64,000 nt of DNA from assembly GCF_900092135.1 (NCBI RefSeq), contig NZ_FMYF01000007.1, forward strand, positions 62,001 to 126,000, in the 5' to 3' direction. The notes beneath the pieces were generated by a model that made no database searches, had not been told where the DNA came from, and was given only the letters and a program-made list of their open reading frames with translations. The translations under genes were made by a program, and so were the position numbers. Shown here one piece after another: positions 27,034 to 36,000 of this stretch; the stretch's first letter is position 1, and the number at the start of each line of letters is the position of its first letter. This DNA is from Raineyella antarctica. Lineage in GTDB: Bacteria; Actinomycetota; Actinomycetes; Propionibacteriales; Propionibacteriaceae.

Positions 27034-27453
27034 TCAGGCGGGGACGTGGTCCCCGGCACCGAGTTCGCGCAGGGCCGCCCGGAGCTCGGCCTGGGCCCGC
27101 TCCATCTCCTCCTCGGACACGTCGATGGCGGCGAGCTGGTAGCCGCGCATGTCGTCGGCCCCGAAGACGTGGATGTGCGTGTGCGGGATCTCGAAACCCG
27201 CGATCAGGTAGCCGGCCCGGGCCGCACCGGTCACCGTGACCATCGCGCGGCCGACGAGCTGGGCGACCTCGTTGAGGTGGGCCCACAGCTCGGGGCTCGC
27301 GTCGACCCACTGGTCGACCTCCTCGACCGGGACCACGAGCGTGTGTCCCCAGGCCACCGGGCCGATCGACAGGAAGGCCACGACGGTGTCGTCGCGGTAG
27401 ACGAAGCGGCCGGGCAGTTCGCCGCTGATGATGCGCGAGAAGACTGTTGCCAT
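27034..27453 (-). CDS. HIT family protein (histidine triad nucleotide hydrolase)
   Basis: 139 residues. The histidine triad is HTHIHVF at 91-97. N-terminal FSRIISGELPGRFVYRDD fits Hint-like HIT proteins, which hydrolyse AMP-linked substrates. TAGGCT ends 6 bases before the ATG, so the transcript is probably leaderless. Divergent from the RidA gene. Confidence 0.93.
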   Translation of the reverse strand: MATVFSRIISGELPGRFVYRDDTVVAFLSIGPVAWGHTLVVPVEEVDQWVDASPELWAHLNEVAQLVGRAMVTVTGAARAGYLIAGFEIPHTHIHVFGADDMRGYQLAAIDVSEEEMERAQAELRAALRELGAGDHVPA

Positions 27454-27535
27454 GGCCCGAGCCTACGACCCCTAGTCTGGGGCGGAGACGACCCGCCGGC
27501 GCACCGATGCCCGGCCACCCCATCCAGGAGGAACC

Positions 27536-27949
27536 ATGACCGGGACCGAGTCCCGCCGCGAGGCGATCATGCCGGCCGAGCTGCCGGCCGCGCCCGCGGT
27601 GAACAACACCTACTCGTACGGGGTCCGTGCCGGCGACACCCTGCACATCGCGGGGATGGTGGCGTTCGGCAGCGACGGGACGATCGTCGGGGAGGGCGAC
27701 ATCGCCGCCCAGGTCGACCAGGCGCTGCGCAACATGGAGGCGGTGGTGGTTGCCGCGGGCGGCAGCATGGCCGACGTGGTGGCCACCACCACCTACCTGG
27801 TGGACGTGGCCGACGCCCCGGTGGTCAGCGCCGCGCGGGCGCGCTGGTTCACCGGCGACGTCAAGCCCACGCACACCGTGGTCGGTGCGGCGGCCCTGGG
27901 GCGGCCGCAGTTCCTGGTCGAGATCGAGGGCACCGCCTACCTGGGCTGA
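27536..27949 (+). CDS. RidA family enamine/imine deaminase
   Basis: 137 residues with the YjgF/RidA fold: LHIAGMVAFGSDG, MADVVATTTYLVD, and RPQFLVEIEGTAYL at the end, with the conserved Arg of the active site in GRPQ. The family hydrolyses reactive enamines from PLP enzymes. The ATG has CAGGAGGA 5 bases upstream. Confidence 0.9.
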   Translation: MTGTESRREAIMPAELPAAPAVNNTYSYGVRAGDTLHIAGMVAFGSDGTIVGEGDIAAQVDQALRNMEAVVVAAGGSMADVVATTTYLVDVADAPVVSAARARWFTGDVKPTHTVVGAAALGRPQFLVEIEGTAYLG

Positions 27950-27979
27950 CCGGCCGGCCAAGGGGACGACTGGCCCGGC

Positions 27980-28324
27980 TCAGCCGAACACCTCGTGCCC
28001 GGCGATGTCGCCGGCCCGGCCGCTGTAGGCGGCCAGGACGCGCCGGTACTCCAGCGCCTCGTCGTGGCGCTGCTGCCGCTCGAGCGAGCGGACCAGCAAC
28101 AGCAGGGCGTACTCCTCGGTCGGGGTCCGCTCGAGGATGGTCCGGCAGTCCGCCTCCGCCTTGGTCAGCGCGGCCGAGTGGTAGTAGGACCGGGCGCGGT
28201 ACTCGAGGACGTTCGTGTCGTGGCCGACCTCGTCGAGCACGGCGGAGAAGTACCTGGCCGCGCCCCTGTAGTTGCGTCGCTCGAAGGCAGCCTTTCCGAG
28301 CCTGTACTGCAGATTCAGGTCCAT
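27980..28324 (-). CDS. tetratricopeptide-repeat protein
   Basis: 114 residues, all helical, with about three TPR-like units: FERRNYRGAARYFSAVLDE, YHSAALTKAEADCRTILE and RSLERQQRHDEALEYRRVL. No signal peptide. A scaffold role is inferred. It lies 39 bases downstream of the methyltransferase-like gene on the same strand and could share its transcript. Confidence 0.85.
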   Translation of the reverse strand: MDLNLQYRLGKAAFERRNYRGAARYFSAVLDEVGHDTNVLEYRARSYYHSAALTKAEADCRTILERTPTEEYALLLLVRSLERQQRHDEALEYRRVLAAYSGRAGDIAGHEVFG

Positions 28325-28363
28325 GGCCGTCCAACACGGGAACCCCCGAGGGTATTCCCGCCG

Positions 28364-28951
28364 TCAGGGACGCCAGACCCCCAGCAGGTGCCCGCCCAGG
28401 TCGAGCTCGTGGGCGGGCTGGCCCAGGTGCTCGGAGAAGGCCTCGTGCAGCACCCTCGCCCCGAAGTGCCAGCCCGGCAACGGCCTGTGCGCATTCACCA
28501 GGATGAGCACCCCGCCGGGGGACAGGATGGCCCGGACGTACTTGACCATGGTGGCCACCTCCTCGGGGAAGAGCACCATGCCGACGTGGTCGACCACGAC
28601 CACGTCGAACAGGGTCCCGGCGAAGTCGGCCAAGCTGGGTCCCTGCGCCCAGGTGATCCCGGAGTCGGCCCGGTCGACGGCGGGCATCTGGCAGAAGGCG
28701 AATCCACTGGGGTCGAAGACTGTCACCCGCGGGACCGCGGAGAGCAGCCCGCGGGCCGTGCCCGCGCCGGCCAGACTCACCAGCAGGGCAGAGACCGGCA
28801 CGAAGCCGACCCGGGGGTCAAGGATGGCATCCACCAGGACGCGGTCCAGGACCCGCCGGATGGGAGCATCCTCCAGGGCCCAGGCGCACTCGGGCCGGGA
28901 CTGGAAGTTACCGAGCAACTCGTCGCGCTCGGGACGCTGGATCTGGGTCAC
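28364..28951 (-). CDS. methyltransferase-fold-like protein of unknown function
   Basis: 195 residues. The order resembles a class I SAM methyltransferase: a Gly-containing loop (SLAGAGTARGLL), strand 2 ending in an acid (VTVFDPSG), strand 4 (FDVVVVDHVGMVLFPEE) and LSPGGVLILVNAHR. Motif I is poor, with LAGAGTA rather than GxGxG, so activity is uncertain. The GTG start is supported by TACTTT ending 6 bases upstream. It is divergent from the orphan response regulator, with about 100 bases between. Confidence 0.65.
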   Translation of the reverse strand: MTQIQRPERDELLGNFQSRPECAWALEDAPIRRVLDRVLVDAILDPRVGFVPVSALLVSLAGAGTARGLLSAVPRVTVFDPSGFAFCQMPAVDRADSGITWAQGPSLADFAGTLFDVVVVDHVGMVLFPEEVATMVKYVRAILSPGGVLILVNAHRPLPGWHFGARVLHEAFSEHLGQPAHELDLGGHLLGVWRP

Positions 28952-29053
28952 TCATCGAAAGTACAATCGTTGCTACAGCTTGGAAACACCCCTGGGTAGG
29001 TGATCTCCCCCGGAACTCCTCGGCCGGAGGAGGCGACCCGTACAGTTGAGGGC

Positions 29054-29725
29054 GTGACCCCATCGGTGGAGCAGGGCCCCCTGACCCTGAGCATCAACAA
29101 CGACCATGAACTCGTCCTGCGTGGCCTGCACGCGATGCTCGAGCCATTCAGTGACCGCGTGCACATCGTGGAGCTGGACAGCAAGCTGCCGACCATCCAT
29201 CCGGTCGACGTCACCCTCTACGACACGTACGCCATGGGCCGGCTCGACACCATCCGACTCGGCGAGGCGGTCAAGAACCCCGCCACCGGCCGGGTGGTGA
29301 TCTACACCTGGGCGATCTCCCCCGACCTGTTGGCCCGAGCCGAGTCGCTGGGCGTCAGCGGAGTGATCTCGAAGCGCGTCAGCGCCGCCCAACTGGTCGA
29401 GGCGCTGGAGCGGGTCCACGCCGGCGAGCACGTCATCTCGCTCGATGTCGAGGAGCAACACCTCGACGCGCCGACCGACGGCAACGGCGACTGGCCGGGC
29501 CGGGCCGCAGGGCTGACCCAGCGCCAGTCCGAGGTGATCGCGCTGATCAACAAGGGCATGTCCAACCAGGAGATCGCCGAGGCCACCTACCTGAGCCCGA
29601 ACACGGTGAAGTCCTACATCAAGGCCGCCTACCGCACCATCGGGGTCTCCAATCGCACCCAGGCCGTGCTGTGGAGCATAGAGAACGGCTTCACCGAGGA
29701 CCGGGTACGGCTGCTGCCGGACTAG
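29054..29725 (+). CDS. LuxR/NarL-type response regulator, orphan
   Basis: 223 residues. The receiver-like domain occupies 1-125. The acidic pair is SINNDHE rather than the usual DD, while the phospho-acceptor position looks kept (VTLYDTY), as do the switch Thr and the Lys in VISKR. The C-terminal HTH is classical: LTQRQSEVIALINKGMSNQEIA and LSPNTVKSYIKAAYRTIGV. No histidine kinase is adjacent. The GTG at 29054 has TACAGT ending 7 bases upstream, so a leaderless start is likely. Confidence 0.88.
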   Translation: MTPSVEQGPLTLSINNDHELVLRGLHAMLEPFSDRVHIVELDSKLPTIHPVDVTLYDTYAMGRLDTIRLGEAVKNPATGRVVIYTWAISPDLLARAESLGVSGVISKRVSAAQLVEALERVHAGEHVISLDVEEQHLDAPTDGNGDWPGRAAGLTQRQSEVIALINKGMSNQEIAEATYLSPNTVKSYIKAAYRTIGVSNRTQAVLWSIENGFTEDRVRLLPD

Positions 29726-29728
29726 GAC

Positions 29729-29744
29729 CGGGCCTGCGGGCCCG
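29729..29744. terminator. short hairpin between converging genes
   Basis: CGGGCC (29729-29734) pairs with GGCCCG (29739-29744) around TGCG, 4 bases after the response regulator stop. Confidence 0.5.
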
Positions 29745-29759
29745 TCTGGACCGCGCCGC

Positions 29760-30095
29760 TCAGGCCGGACCGCCGGCCAGCACAACTGCCTGCCGAGCAT
29801 CCTCGGAGAGCGCCCGCAGGACGGGCAGGCCCATCTTCTCCAGCGTGTGCAGCATGCCCTGGCCCATGTGGTCCACCACGACGGCCTCGACCTCGTTCTC
29901 GCGCAGGAACCGGACGATCCGCGCGTGGTGCGACCCCTCGGTCCCCTCGTCGTGGGCGATGTCCCAGCCGACCTGGTGGACGACCCAGTCGGAGATCTGC
30001 CGGTCGTCCCCCCGGGTCGCCACGGCGACCATCGGGGCACGCCCCCAGCGGGGCTCGACGTGGCCGTCTGCAGTAACCGGGATGGCGATCCTCAT
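29760..30095 (-). CDS. NifB/NifX (dinitrogenase iron-molybdenum cofactor) domain protein, standalone
   Basis: 111 residues. The N-terminal strand MRIAIPVTADGHVEPRWGRA and the later VEAVVVDHMGQGMLHTLEKMG are the NifX/VnfY-type domain that binds Fe-S or metal clusters. No other nif gene is present, so the role is not nitrogen fixation; such proteins occur widely with unknown function. The ATG at 30095 has TACAGT ending 7 bases upstream, marking a leaderless start and excluding the longer open frame. Confidence 0.85.
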   Translation of the reverse strand: MRIAIPVTADGHVEPRWGRAPMVAVATRGDDRQISDWVVHQVGWDIAHDEGTEGSHHARIVRFLRENEVEAVVVDHMGQGMLHTLEKMGLPVLRALSEDARQAVVLAGGPA

Positions 30096-30183
30096 GTCCG
30101 TCACTGTACGCCCGCGCCGCTCGCGTGCCGCCTGACGATGCCGGGCCCCCGGCCGGCTGCCACCGGGTCCTAGCCTGTCCCCC

Positions 30184-31347
30184 ATGTCCCCCACGAGCGG
30201 CCGCCAGCAACCCCGACTGTGGCCGCTGTTCGCCGGCGGGTTCCTCGGCCCCTTCGGCGGGGCGGTCACCAACACCATGCTGCCCGAGCTCGCGACCGGC
30301 CTCGGGTCCGACCTGCAGACCGCCGCCTCGGCGGTCACCTGGTACATGCTGCCGTTCTGTGCGGCCCTGCTGTTCTCCGGCTCCCTCGCGCAGCGCTGGG
30401 GGCGGGGTCGTACGATCCGCGGCGGCTTCGCGGTCTACCTCGCCGCCTCGCTGGTCTGCATCTTCGCGGCACTGCTGCCATCCGTGGCGGTGGTGCCGGC
30501 CTTCATGGCGGGCCGAGCCCTCCAGGGCATCGGCAATGCGTTCACCACCCCCGTGCTGGTCTCATTGCTGGCCGAGTTCGTCCCACGGGAGAAGCTCGGC
30601 GCCTCGCTGGGCATGTTCGCCGCGATGCAGGCGGCGGGCCAGGCCTTCAGTCCCCTGGTCGGCGGCGTCTCCGCCGACGTCGACTACCGGCTGGCGTTCG
30701 TCGTCACCGGGCTCGCGGCCCTGGTCCTGGCAGTGGTCACGCCGACCGGACGCGCCGGCAGCACCACGGGTCCGACGAACTGGCGGGCCCTCGCGAACCC
30801 TCGCCTGGTCCAGTCCTCGCTGGTCGGCTTCGCGGCCCAGGTCACCGCGACCGGCGTCACCGTTCTCGCCGCCCTGATCGCGACCGACCGCTTCGGCCTC
30901 TCCCCCACGGTGCGAGGCCTGGTCGTGGCCTTCTACGGGGTCGCCGGCCTCTTCAGCGGCAAGCTCGCCGGCCGGCTCTCCGACCGCTTCGGCATCCGTA
31001 CGATGGGCGTCGCCTCCCTGCTGGTCCTTGGTGCCTCGATGGCCCTGGTCGGGCTGGCGCCCTGGGTCGTGCTGCTGCTCCTGCTGGTCGGGCTGATCGG
31101 CGCCACCGGCACGGCCGGGCGGATCCTCACCAACACCCTGGCCCTGCGCAGCACCCCGGAGAACACCGGCGGGGCGACCTCGTTCACGATGGCCGTGCAG
31201 TTCCTGGGATCGGCGATCGTCCCGGCACTGCTGCCGCTGTACGCCGTCTCACCGGCCACCGCCACCGTCGCGGCCGGCTCCGTCACCGTGCTGGGCGGCC
31301 TGGTCGCCCTCGTCCCGGTCAAGCCGGCGCGTGCCTCCGAGACCTGA
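30184..31347 (+). CDS. MFS transporter
   Basis: 387 residues, about 12 membrane segments. LAQRWGRGRTIRGG is the loop 2-3 motif and KLAGRLSDRFGIRTMG its second-half equivalent. GRALQGIGNAFTTP fits DHA-type drug:proton antiporters, so efflux is likely, substrate unknown. The ATG at 30184 has TAGCCT ending 7 bases upstream, a leaderless start. Confidence 0.9.
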   Translation: MSPTSGRQQPRLWPLFAGGFLGPFGGAVTNTMLPELATGLGSDLQTAASAVTWYMLPFCAALLFSGSLAQRWGRGRTIRGGFAVYLAASLVCIFAALLPSVAVVPAFMAGRALQGIGNAFTTPVLVSLLAEFVPREKLGASLGMFAAMQAAGQAFSPLVGGVSADVDYRLAFVVTGLAALVLAVVTPTGRAGSTTGPTNWRALANPRLVQSSLVGFAAQVTATGVTVLAALIATDRFGLSPTVRGLVVAFYGVAGLFSGKLAGRLSDRFGIRTMGVASLLVLGASMALVGLAPWVVLLLLLVGLIGATGTAGRILTNTLALRSTPENTGGATSFTMAVQFLGSAIVPALLPLYAVSPATATVAAGSVTVLGGLVALVPVKPARASET

Positions 31348-31473
31348 TCCCGCGTCCTTCCGCGGCAGGAGCACAACGGAGCACACCTGTCACATCCGTC
31401 ACACCGGTTACGCCCTGCGGGTGGCAAAAGGCGCCAACTAGGGGCCAAAATGGCGTGTCTGCGCGGTTCGACG

Positions 31474-31502
31474 TTGCAGTAGGCACGTACGGTCACTAGC
31501 AT
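31474..31502 (+). promoter_or_regulatory. promoter of the HU gene
   Basis: TTGCAG (31474-31479) and TAGCAT (31497-31502) are 17 bases apart, close to the housekeeping sigma consensus. Transcription would begin near 31509, giving a leader of about 90 bases. Confidence 0.7.
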
Positions 31503-31597
31503 CCAGCGTTGTTACGACATGTGCGTTGTGTCGATGCGCAGCGCCCGCCTGTGGAGGATCCGACTGGATCCGTCACAGAACCACCCCTAGGAGACAC

Positions 31598-31879
31598 ATG
31601 AACCGCACCGAACTCGTGGCCGCCGTTGCCGAGCGCGCCGGACTGTCCAAGGAGGACGCGAACCGCGCCCTCACCGCCCTGAACGACTCCCTGATGGAGG
31701 CCGCCCAGAAGGGCGACAAGGTCCAGATCCCCGGCCTGCTCACCCTCGAGGTCGTGGAGCGCGCCGCCCGTAGCGGCCGCAACCCCCGCACCGGTGAGAC
31801 CATGGAGATCGCCGCCAAGAAGGCCGTGCGCCTGACCCCGGGCGCTGCCCTCAAGCGCGCCGCCAACGGCGAGGACTGA
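31598..31879 (+). CDS. hup: HU family DNA-binding protein
   Basis: 93-residue nucleoid protein. MNRTELVAAVAERAGLSKEDA, the GLLTLEVVERAAR turn and the DNA-binding arm RSGRNPRTGETMEI with KKAVRLTPG are typical. It lacks the Lys/Ala-rich tail seen in many mycobacterial and streptomycete HU proteins, so it is of the short type. The ATG at 31598 has AGGAGA 6 bases upstream. A good sigma-70-type promoter lies about 100 bases upstream. Confidence 0.95.
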   Translation: MNRTELVAAVAERAGLSKEDANRALTALNDSLMEAAQKGDKVQIPGLLTLEVVERAARSGRNPRTGETMEIAAKKAVRLTPGAALKRAANGED

Positions 31880-31913
31880 GCTCGAGGGAGGTCGACCTCC
31901 CGCAGAACCACGC

Positions 31914-31948
31914 AAGGGCGGGTACCGGTCGCGACCGGGCCCGCCCTT
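31914..31948. terminator. bidirectional hairpin terminator
   Basis: AAGGGCGGG (31914-31922) pairs perfectly with CCCGCCCTT (31940-31948) and extra pairing (ACCGGTCGCGACCGG) fills the loop. It separates hup from the converging MFS gene. Confidence 0.8.
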
Positions 31949-31990
31949 GGCCATCCCTCGGGCTCCTCGGCGCAGCGCGTGCCCTGCGTC

Positions 31991-33205
31991 TCAGCTGGCT
32001 CGGCGCCGCAGCACCGGGGCCGCCGTCAGCGCCACCAGCAGCGCCAGCCCGGCGCCGGCCAGGGTGACCACGAAGCCGCCCGGCGAGCCGAGACGGTCCA
32101 CGCCGACCCCGGCCACCGACGAGCCGAGCGCGACCCCGGCGTTGATCGAGGTCGCGATCCAGGACAGCCCCTCGGTCACCCGGTCCCCGGGCACCAGCCG
32201 CTGCACCAACGTCTGGCCGGCCACGAAGGTCGGTGACAGCGTCAGGCCGGTCACGAACATCAGCCCGGCCAGGAGCACTATCGAGTCGGCGAAGAAGAAC
32301 GTGCCGGTCCCGCATGCGATCAGCACGGTGCCGCCGATGAAGTGCTGCCAGGGCGCACCGCGCCACTGCCGGGCGCCGTACACCAGCCCGGCCAGGAACG
32401 ATCCCAGCGAGAACACCAGCAGCGCCGGGCCGGCCAGCGACGGCCGGCCCACCTCGCCGGCGAAGGCGACGGTCGAGACGTCCACGGCCCCGAACACGAC
32501 ACCCATCATCAGGTACGCGGCGAACACCAGCCACAGCACCCGGATCCCCCGCAGTCGCGTCCCCGAACCGCGCTGCCCGCCAGGCCCCGGCGCGCCCGGC
32601 CGCCCACCCGAGGGTGGGGGTTCGGTCGCGCGCAGGGACAGGAACAACCAGCCCCCGGCGAGTTGCGCGAGCGCGGCGACCACCAGCGGCAGCCAGGGCG
32701 CCACCGCCGCCGCGAGCCAGGTCGACAACACCGGTCCCAGCATGAACGACACCTCGTCGAGGGCGGCCTCCATCGAGTAGGCCGTGTGCAGCTGGCCTGA
32801 GCTGCCGGCGACGTGGGTCCAGCGGGCCCGTACGAGGGAAGTCATCGAGCCCTGGGTCGCGCCGGCCACCAGCGCCAGCCCGACCAGGAGCGCGGCCGGT
32901 GCGTGCTGGGCCGCGGCGTACGCCAGGGCGAGGTTCGCCAGTCCCGAGATGGTGACCGCCGGCCGCATCACCAGCGACTGGCCGTAGCGGTCGACCGCCC
33001 GTGACAACTGTGGCGCACACACCGCCACGGCAAGCACGTATGCGGCACTCGTAGCCCCCGCCCAGGCGTACGATCCGTACTCGAGGGAGATCAACATGAC
33101 CATCGCCAGACCGGTCATGCCGATAGGGAGACGGGCCACCACCCCCGCCGAGGAGAACTGCCACGAGCCGGGCAGCCGTAGCACTTCCCGGTATCGCGTG
33201 AGCAC
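31991..33205 (-). CDS. MFS transporter
   Basis: 404 residues with about 12 membrane segments. QLSRAVDRYGQSLVMRP is the loop 2-3 region. A Gly/Pro-rich cytosolic loop (PPPSGGRPGAPGPGGQRG) sits between the halves. The GTG at 33205 (VLTRYREVLRLPG) is taken as start: CACGAT ends 6 bases upstream, and family members begin near RYREVLRLPG. The frame is open much further upstream, antisense to cstA, but that part is not a real protein. Substrate unknown. Confidence 0.85.
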   Translation of the reverse strand: MLTRYREVLRLPGSWQFSSAGVVARLPIGMTGLAMVMLISLEYGSYAWAGATSAAYVLAVAVCAPQLSRAVDRYGQSLVMRPAVTISGLANLALAYAAAQHAPAALLVGLALVAGATQGSMTSLVRARWTHVAGSSGQLHTAYSMEAALDEVSFMLGPVLSTWLAAAVAPWLPLVVAALAQLAGGWLFLSLRATEPPPSGGRPGAPGPGGQRGSGTRLRGIRVLWLVFAAYLMMGVVFGAVDVSTVAFAGEVGRPSLAGPALLVFSLGSFLAGLVYGARQWRGAPWQHFIGGTVLIACGTGTFFFADSIVLLAGLMFVTGLTLSPTFVAGQTLVQRLVPGDRVTEGLSWIATSINAGVALGSSVAGVGVDRLGSPGGFVVTLAGAGLALLVALTAAPVLRRRAS

Positions 33206-33373
33206 GCACCCATCGTGCCACTGCCGGGGCAGCTCGCCGCAGGCGCGGCCCGCCCCTCGCCTGCAGGGTTCGACGGCCATCCCGCCCGCCCGGTGCCAGG
33301 TCCCGCATCCTCCATACTTCCCCGACGTGGCCGCGCAGGCGACCATGACGTCGGACGCATCCAAGGAGTCCCC

Positions 33374-35695
33374 ATGTCCGTCACCCGCACAGCGGGCCAG
33401 AAGCTGAAGACCGACCCCGCGCTGCCGCCCGTCGCGGTCGTCGAGCCGATCAGCTTCCCCCTCCGCCAGAAGATCCTCTTCCTGGCGCTGGGAATCATCG
33501 GTGCCGTCGCCTGGTTCTTCATCGCCACCCTGCGTGGCGAGAACGTCAGTGCCGTCTGGTTCGTCCTCGCCGCGGTCTGCACCTACTTGGTCGCACTGCG
33601 GTTCTACGCCACGCTGATCGAGCGCAAGATCCACCAGCCCGACGACACCCGGGCCACCCCTGCCGAGGAGTTCGCCAACGGCCGGGACTTCGAGCCGACC
33701 AACCGGTCGGTACTGTTCGGCCACCACTTCGCCGCCATCGCCGGCGCCGGACCCCTGGTCGGCCCGGTGCTCGCCACGCAGATGGGTTACCTGCCCGGCA
33801 CGATCTGGATCATCGTCGGCGTGGTCCTGGCCGGCGCGGTCCAGGACTACATGGTGCTGCACCTGTCCATCCGCCGCCGTGGTCGCTCGCTCGGCCAGAT
33901 GGCGCACGAGGAGCTCGGCACGGTCGGCGGCTGGTTCGCCATCGTCGGCGTGTTCACCATCATGATCATCCTGATCGCGGTGCTCGCCATCGTGATCATC
34001 GGCGCCCTCGCCTCCTCCCCCTGGGGCGTGTTCTCGATCGCCATGACGATCCCGATCGCGTTCCTGATGGGCGTCTACATGCGATTCATCCGTCCGGGCA
34101 AGGTCGGTGAGGCCTCGGTGATCGGCATCGTCCTGCTGGTGCTGGCGATCGCCGGCGGCTCGCTGGTCAACGGCCACCCGCAGCTGTCGAAGTTCTTCAC
34201 CCTGAGCCCGGTCGAGCTGGCGTTCGCGATCGCGATCTACGGCTTCATGGCGGCGATCCTGCCGGTCTGGCTGCTGCTGGCCCCGCGCGACTACCTGTCG
34301 ACCTTCATGAAGGTCGGCACGATCGTCTTCCTGGCGCTGGCGATCCTGATCGTGCTGCCGGTGATGCAGATGCCGGCCGTCACCAAGTTCGCCCTCGACG
34401 GCACCGGCCCGGCCTTTGCCGGCAACCTGTTCCCGTTCCTGTTCATCACGATCGCCTGCGGCGCCCTGTCCGGGTTCCACTCGCTGATCGCCTCGGGAAC
34501 CACCCCGAAGATGATCCAGAAGGAGTCCCAGGCCCGGCTGATCGGCTACGGCGGCATGCTGACCGAGTCGTTCGTCGCGATCTCCGCGCTGATCACCGCC
34601 GCGGTGATCGACCAGCACCTGTACTTCGGCATGAACGCCCCGCTGGCCCTGACCGGGGGCACGCCGGAGACCGTCGCGGCGTACACGAACGGGCTGCACC
34701 TGGTCAGCGGGGCGGGCATGCCGCTGCCGGACGCCACCGCGGCACAGTTCGCACAGGCGGCGAGCGAGGTCGGCGAGAAGTCGATCATCTCCCGTACGGG
34801 TGGCGCCCCGACGCTGGCCTTCGGCATGGCACACATCCTCAGCCAGATCCCGATCGTCGGCGCCGCAAAGGCGTTCTGGTACCACTTCGCGGTGATGTTC
34901 GAGGCGCTGTTCATCCTGACCACCGTGGATGCCGGCACCCGGGTGGCCCGCTTCATGCTGTCCGACTCGCTGGCGAACATCCCCGGCTGGCAGCGCTTCC
35001 GCGACCCGTCCTGGCGCCCCGGCGCCTGGTTGTGCACCGCCATCGTCGTGACCCTGTGGGGATCGATCGTCGTGATGGGCGTCACCGACCCGCTCGGTGG
35101 CATCAACATGCTGTTCCCACTGTTCGGCATCGCCAACCAGTTGCTCGCCGCGATCGCACTGACCGTGGTGTTCGTCGTGGTGATGAAGAAGGGGCTGTTC
35201 AAGTGGGCCTGGATTCCCGGCCTCCCGCTGGCCTGGGACCTGTTCATCACGATGTGGGCCTCCTGGCAGAAGATCTTCTCCCCCAACCCGAAGATCGGCT
35301 ACTGGTCGCTGAACGCCGCAGCCCGGCAGGCCCGGGCCGCAGGCGCGCAGACCTTCCAGGGCGCCAAGACCCCCGACCAGATCGACATGGTGATCCGTAA
35401 CACCGCCGTCCAGGGCACCCTCTCGATCCTGTACGCGGGCCTGGTGCTGATCGTGTTCCTGATCGGCATGCGGATCGCCATCCGCGCGGTGCAGAAGAAC
35501 GGGCTGCCCACCTCGGAGGCCGAGGGGATGCCGTCGAAGATCTTCGCGCCGTCCAGTTTCGTGCCGACTAGACTGGAGAAGGAAGTGCTCGCGGAGTGGC
35601 AGGCCGCGGGTATCGATCCGTCCGGCGACGGCCGCCTCCCGGGGATGCACCACACCAGCCAGCAGGAGACGGTCCAGGAGGAGAACCAACTGTGA
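33374..35695 (+). CDS. cstA: carbon starvation protein CstA, pyruvate/peptide transporter
   Basis: 773-residue membrane protein with about 16-18 segments. Diagnostic stretches are FGHHFAAIAGAGPLVGPVLA near residue 115, VGAVQDYM-like AGAVQDYMVLHLSIRRRG, and GFHSLIASGTTPKM in the middle. CstA homologues import pyruvate or peptides during starvation. The C-terminus is a soluble Pro/Gln-rich tail. The ATG has AAGGAGTC 5 bases upstream. Its stop overlaps the start of a YbdD-type gene (GTGA), the usual CstA partner. Confidence 0.95.
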   Translation: MSVTRTAGQKLKTDPALPPVAVVEPISFPLRQKILFLALGIIGAVAWFFIATLRGENVSAVWFVLAAVCTYLVALRFYATLIERKIHQPDDTRATPAEEFANGRDFEPTNRSVLFGHHFAAIAGAGPLVGPVLATQMGYLPGTIWIIVGVVLAGAVQDYMVLHLSIRRRGRSLGQMAHEELGTVGGWFAIVGVFTIMIILIAVLAIVIIGALASSPWGVFSIAMTIPIAFLMGVYMRFIRPGKVGEASVIGIVLLVLAIAGGSLVNGHPQLSKFFTLSPVELAFAIAIYGFMAAILPVWLLLAPRDYLSTFMKVGTIVFLALAILIVLPVMQMPAVTKFALDGTGPAFAGNLFPFLFITIACGALSGFHSLIASGTTPKMIQKESQARLIGYGGMLTESFVAISALITAAVIDQHLYFGMNAPLALTGGTPETVAAYTNGLHLVSGAGMPLPDATAAQFAQAASEVGEKSIISRTGGAPTLAFGMAHILSQIPIVGAAKAFWYHFAVMFEALFILTTVDAGTRVARFMLSDSLANIPGWQRFRDPSWRPGAWLCTAIVVTLWGSIVVMGVTDPLGGINMLFPLFGIANQLLAAIALTVVFVVVMKKGLFKWAWIPGLPLAWDLFITMWASWQKIFSPNPKIGYWSLNAAARQARAAGAQTFQGAKTPDQIDMVIRNTAVQGTLSILYAGLVLIVFLIGMRIAIRAVQKNGLPTSEAEGMPSKIFAPSSFVPTRLEKEVLAEWQAAGIDPSGDGRLPGMHHTSQQETVQEENQL

Positions 35696-35985
35696 CCATC
35701 GACGACCCCACCACCCCGACCCAGGGGCGTTTCGCCATCGCCGTGGAGGAGGCGCGCGGCGACGGCTCGGCCCCCCTCCCCGTCCCCCAGGACGGCGACA
35801 TCGTCCAGCGCACCTGGCGCGGGGCGGTGGCGGTCGTCCGCGGCCTCTCCGGGCTGGACAAGTACGACCGCTACGTACGCCACCAGGAGCGTACGCATCC
35901 CGACGAGCCCATGCTCAGCGAGGCCGAGTTCTGGCGCTGCTCCTGGGAGGCGGAGGGCAACAACCCGCGGGCCCGCTGCTGCTGA
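35692..35985 (+). CDS. YbdD/YjiX family small protein, CstA partner
   Basis: 97 residues from a GTG overlapping the cstA stop by 4 bases. The C-terminal 45 residues carry the family core LSGLDKYDRYVRHQERTHPD and PMLSEAEFWR. It is a short cytosolic protein encoded with CstA in most bacteria and needed for its transport function in characterised cases. The N-terminal 40 residues here are less conserved. A nested stem-loop follows. Confidence 0.9.
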   Translation: MTIDDPTTPTQGRFAIAVEEARGDGSAPLPVPQDGDIVQRTWRGAVAVVRGLSGLDKYDRYVRHQERTHPDEPMLSEAEFWRCSWEAEGNNPRARCC

Positions 35986-36000
35986 GCACCTTCCTCCGGC

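Noticed and set aside
29760-30095. NifX-like gene as a sign of nitrogen fixation
   Set aside because: No other nif structural or assembly gene is present; standalone NifX-domain proteins are widespread in non-fixers, and nifJ here is the pyruvate enzyme.
31991-35689. Very long minus-strand frame that joins an MFS gene to sequence antisense to cstA
   Set aside because: Only the part from 33205 down has MFS features; the rest is a shadow of cstA.
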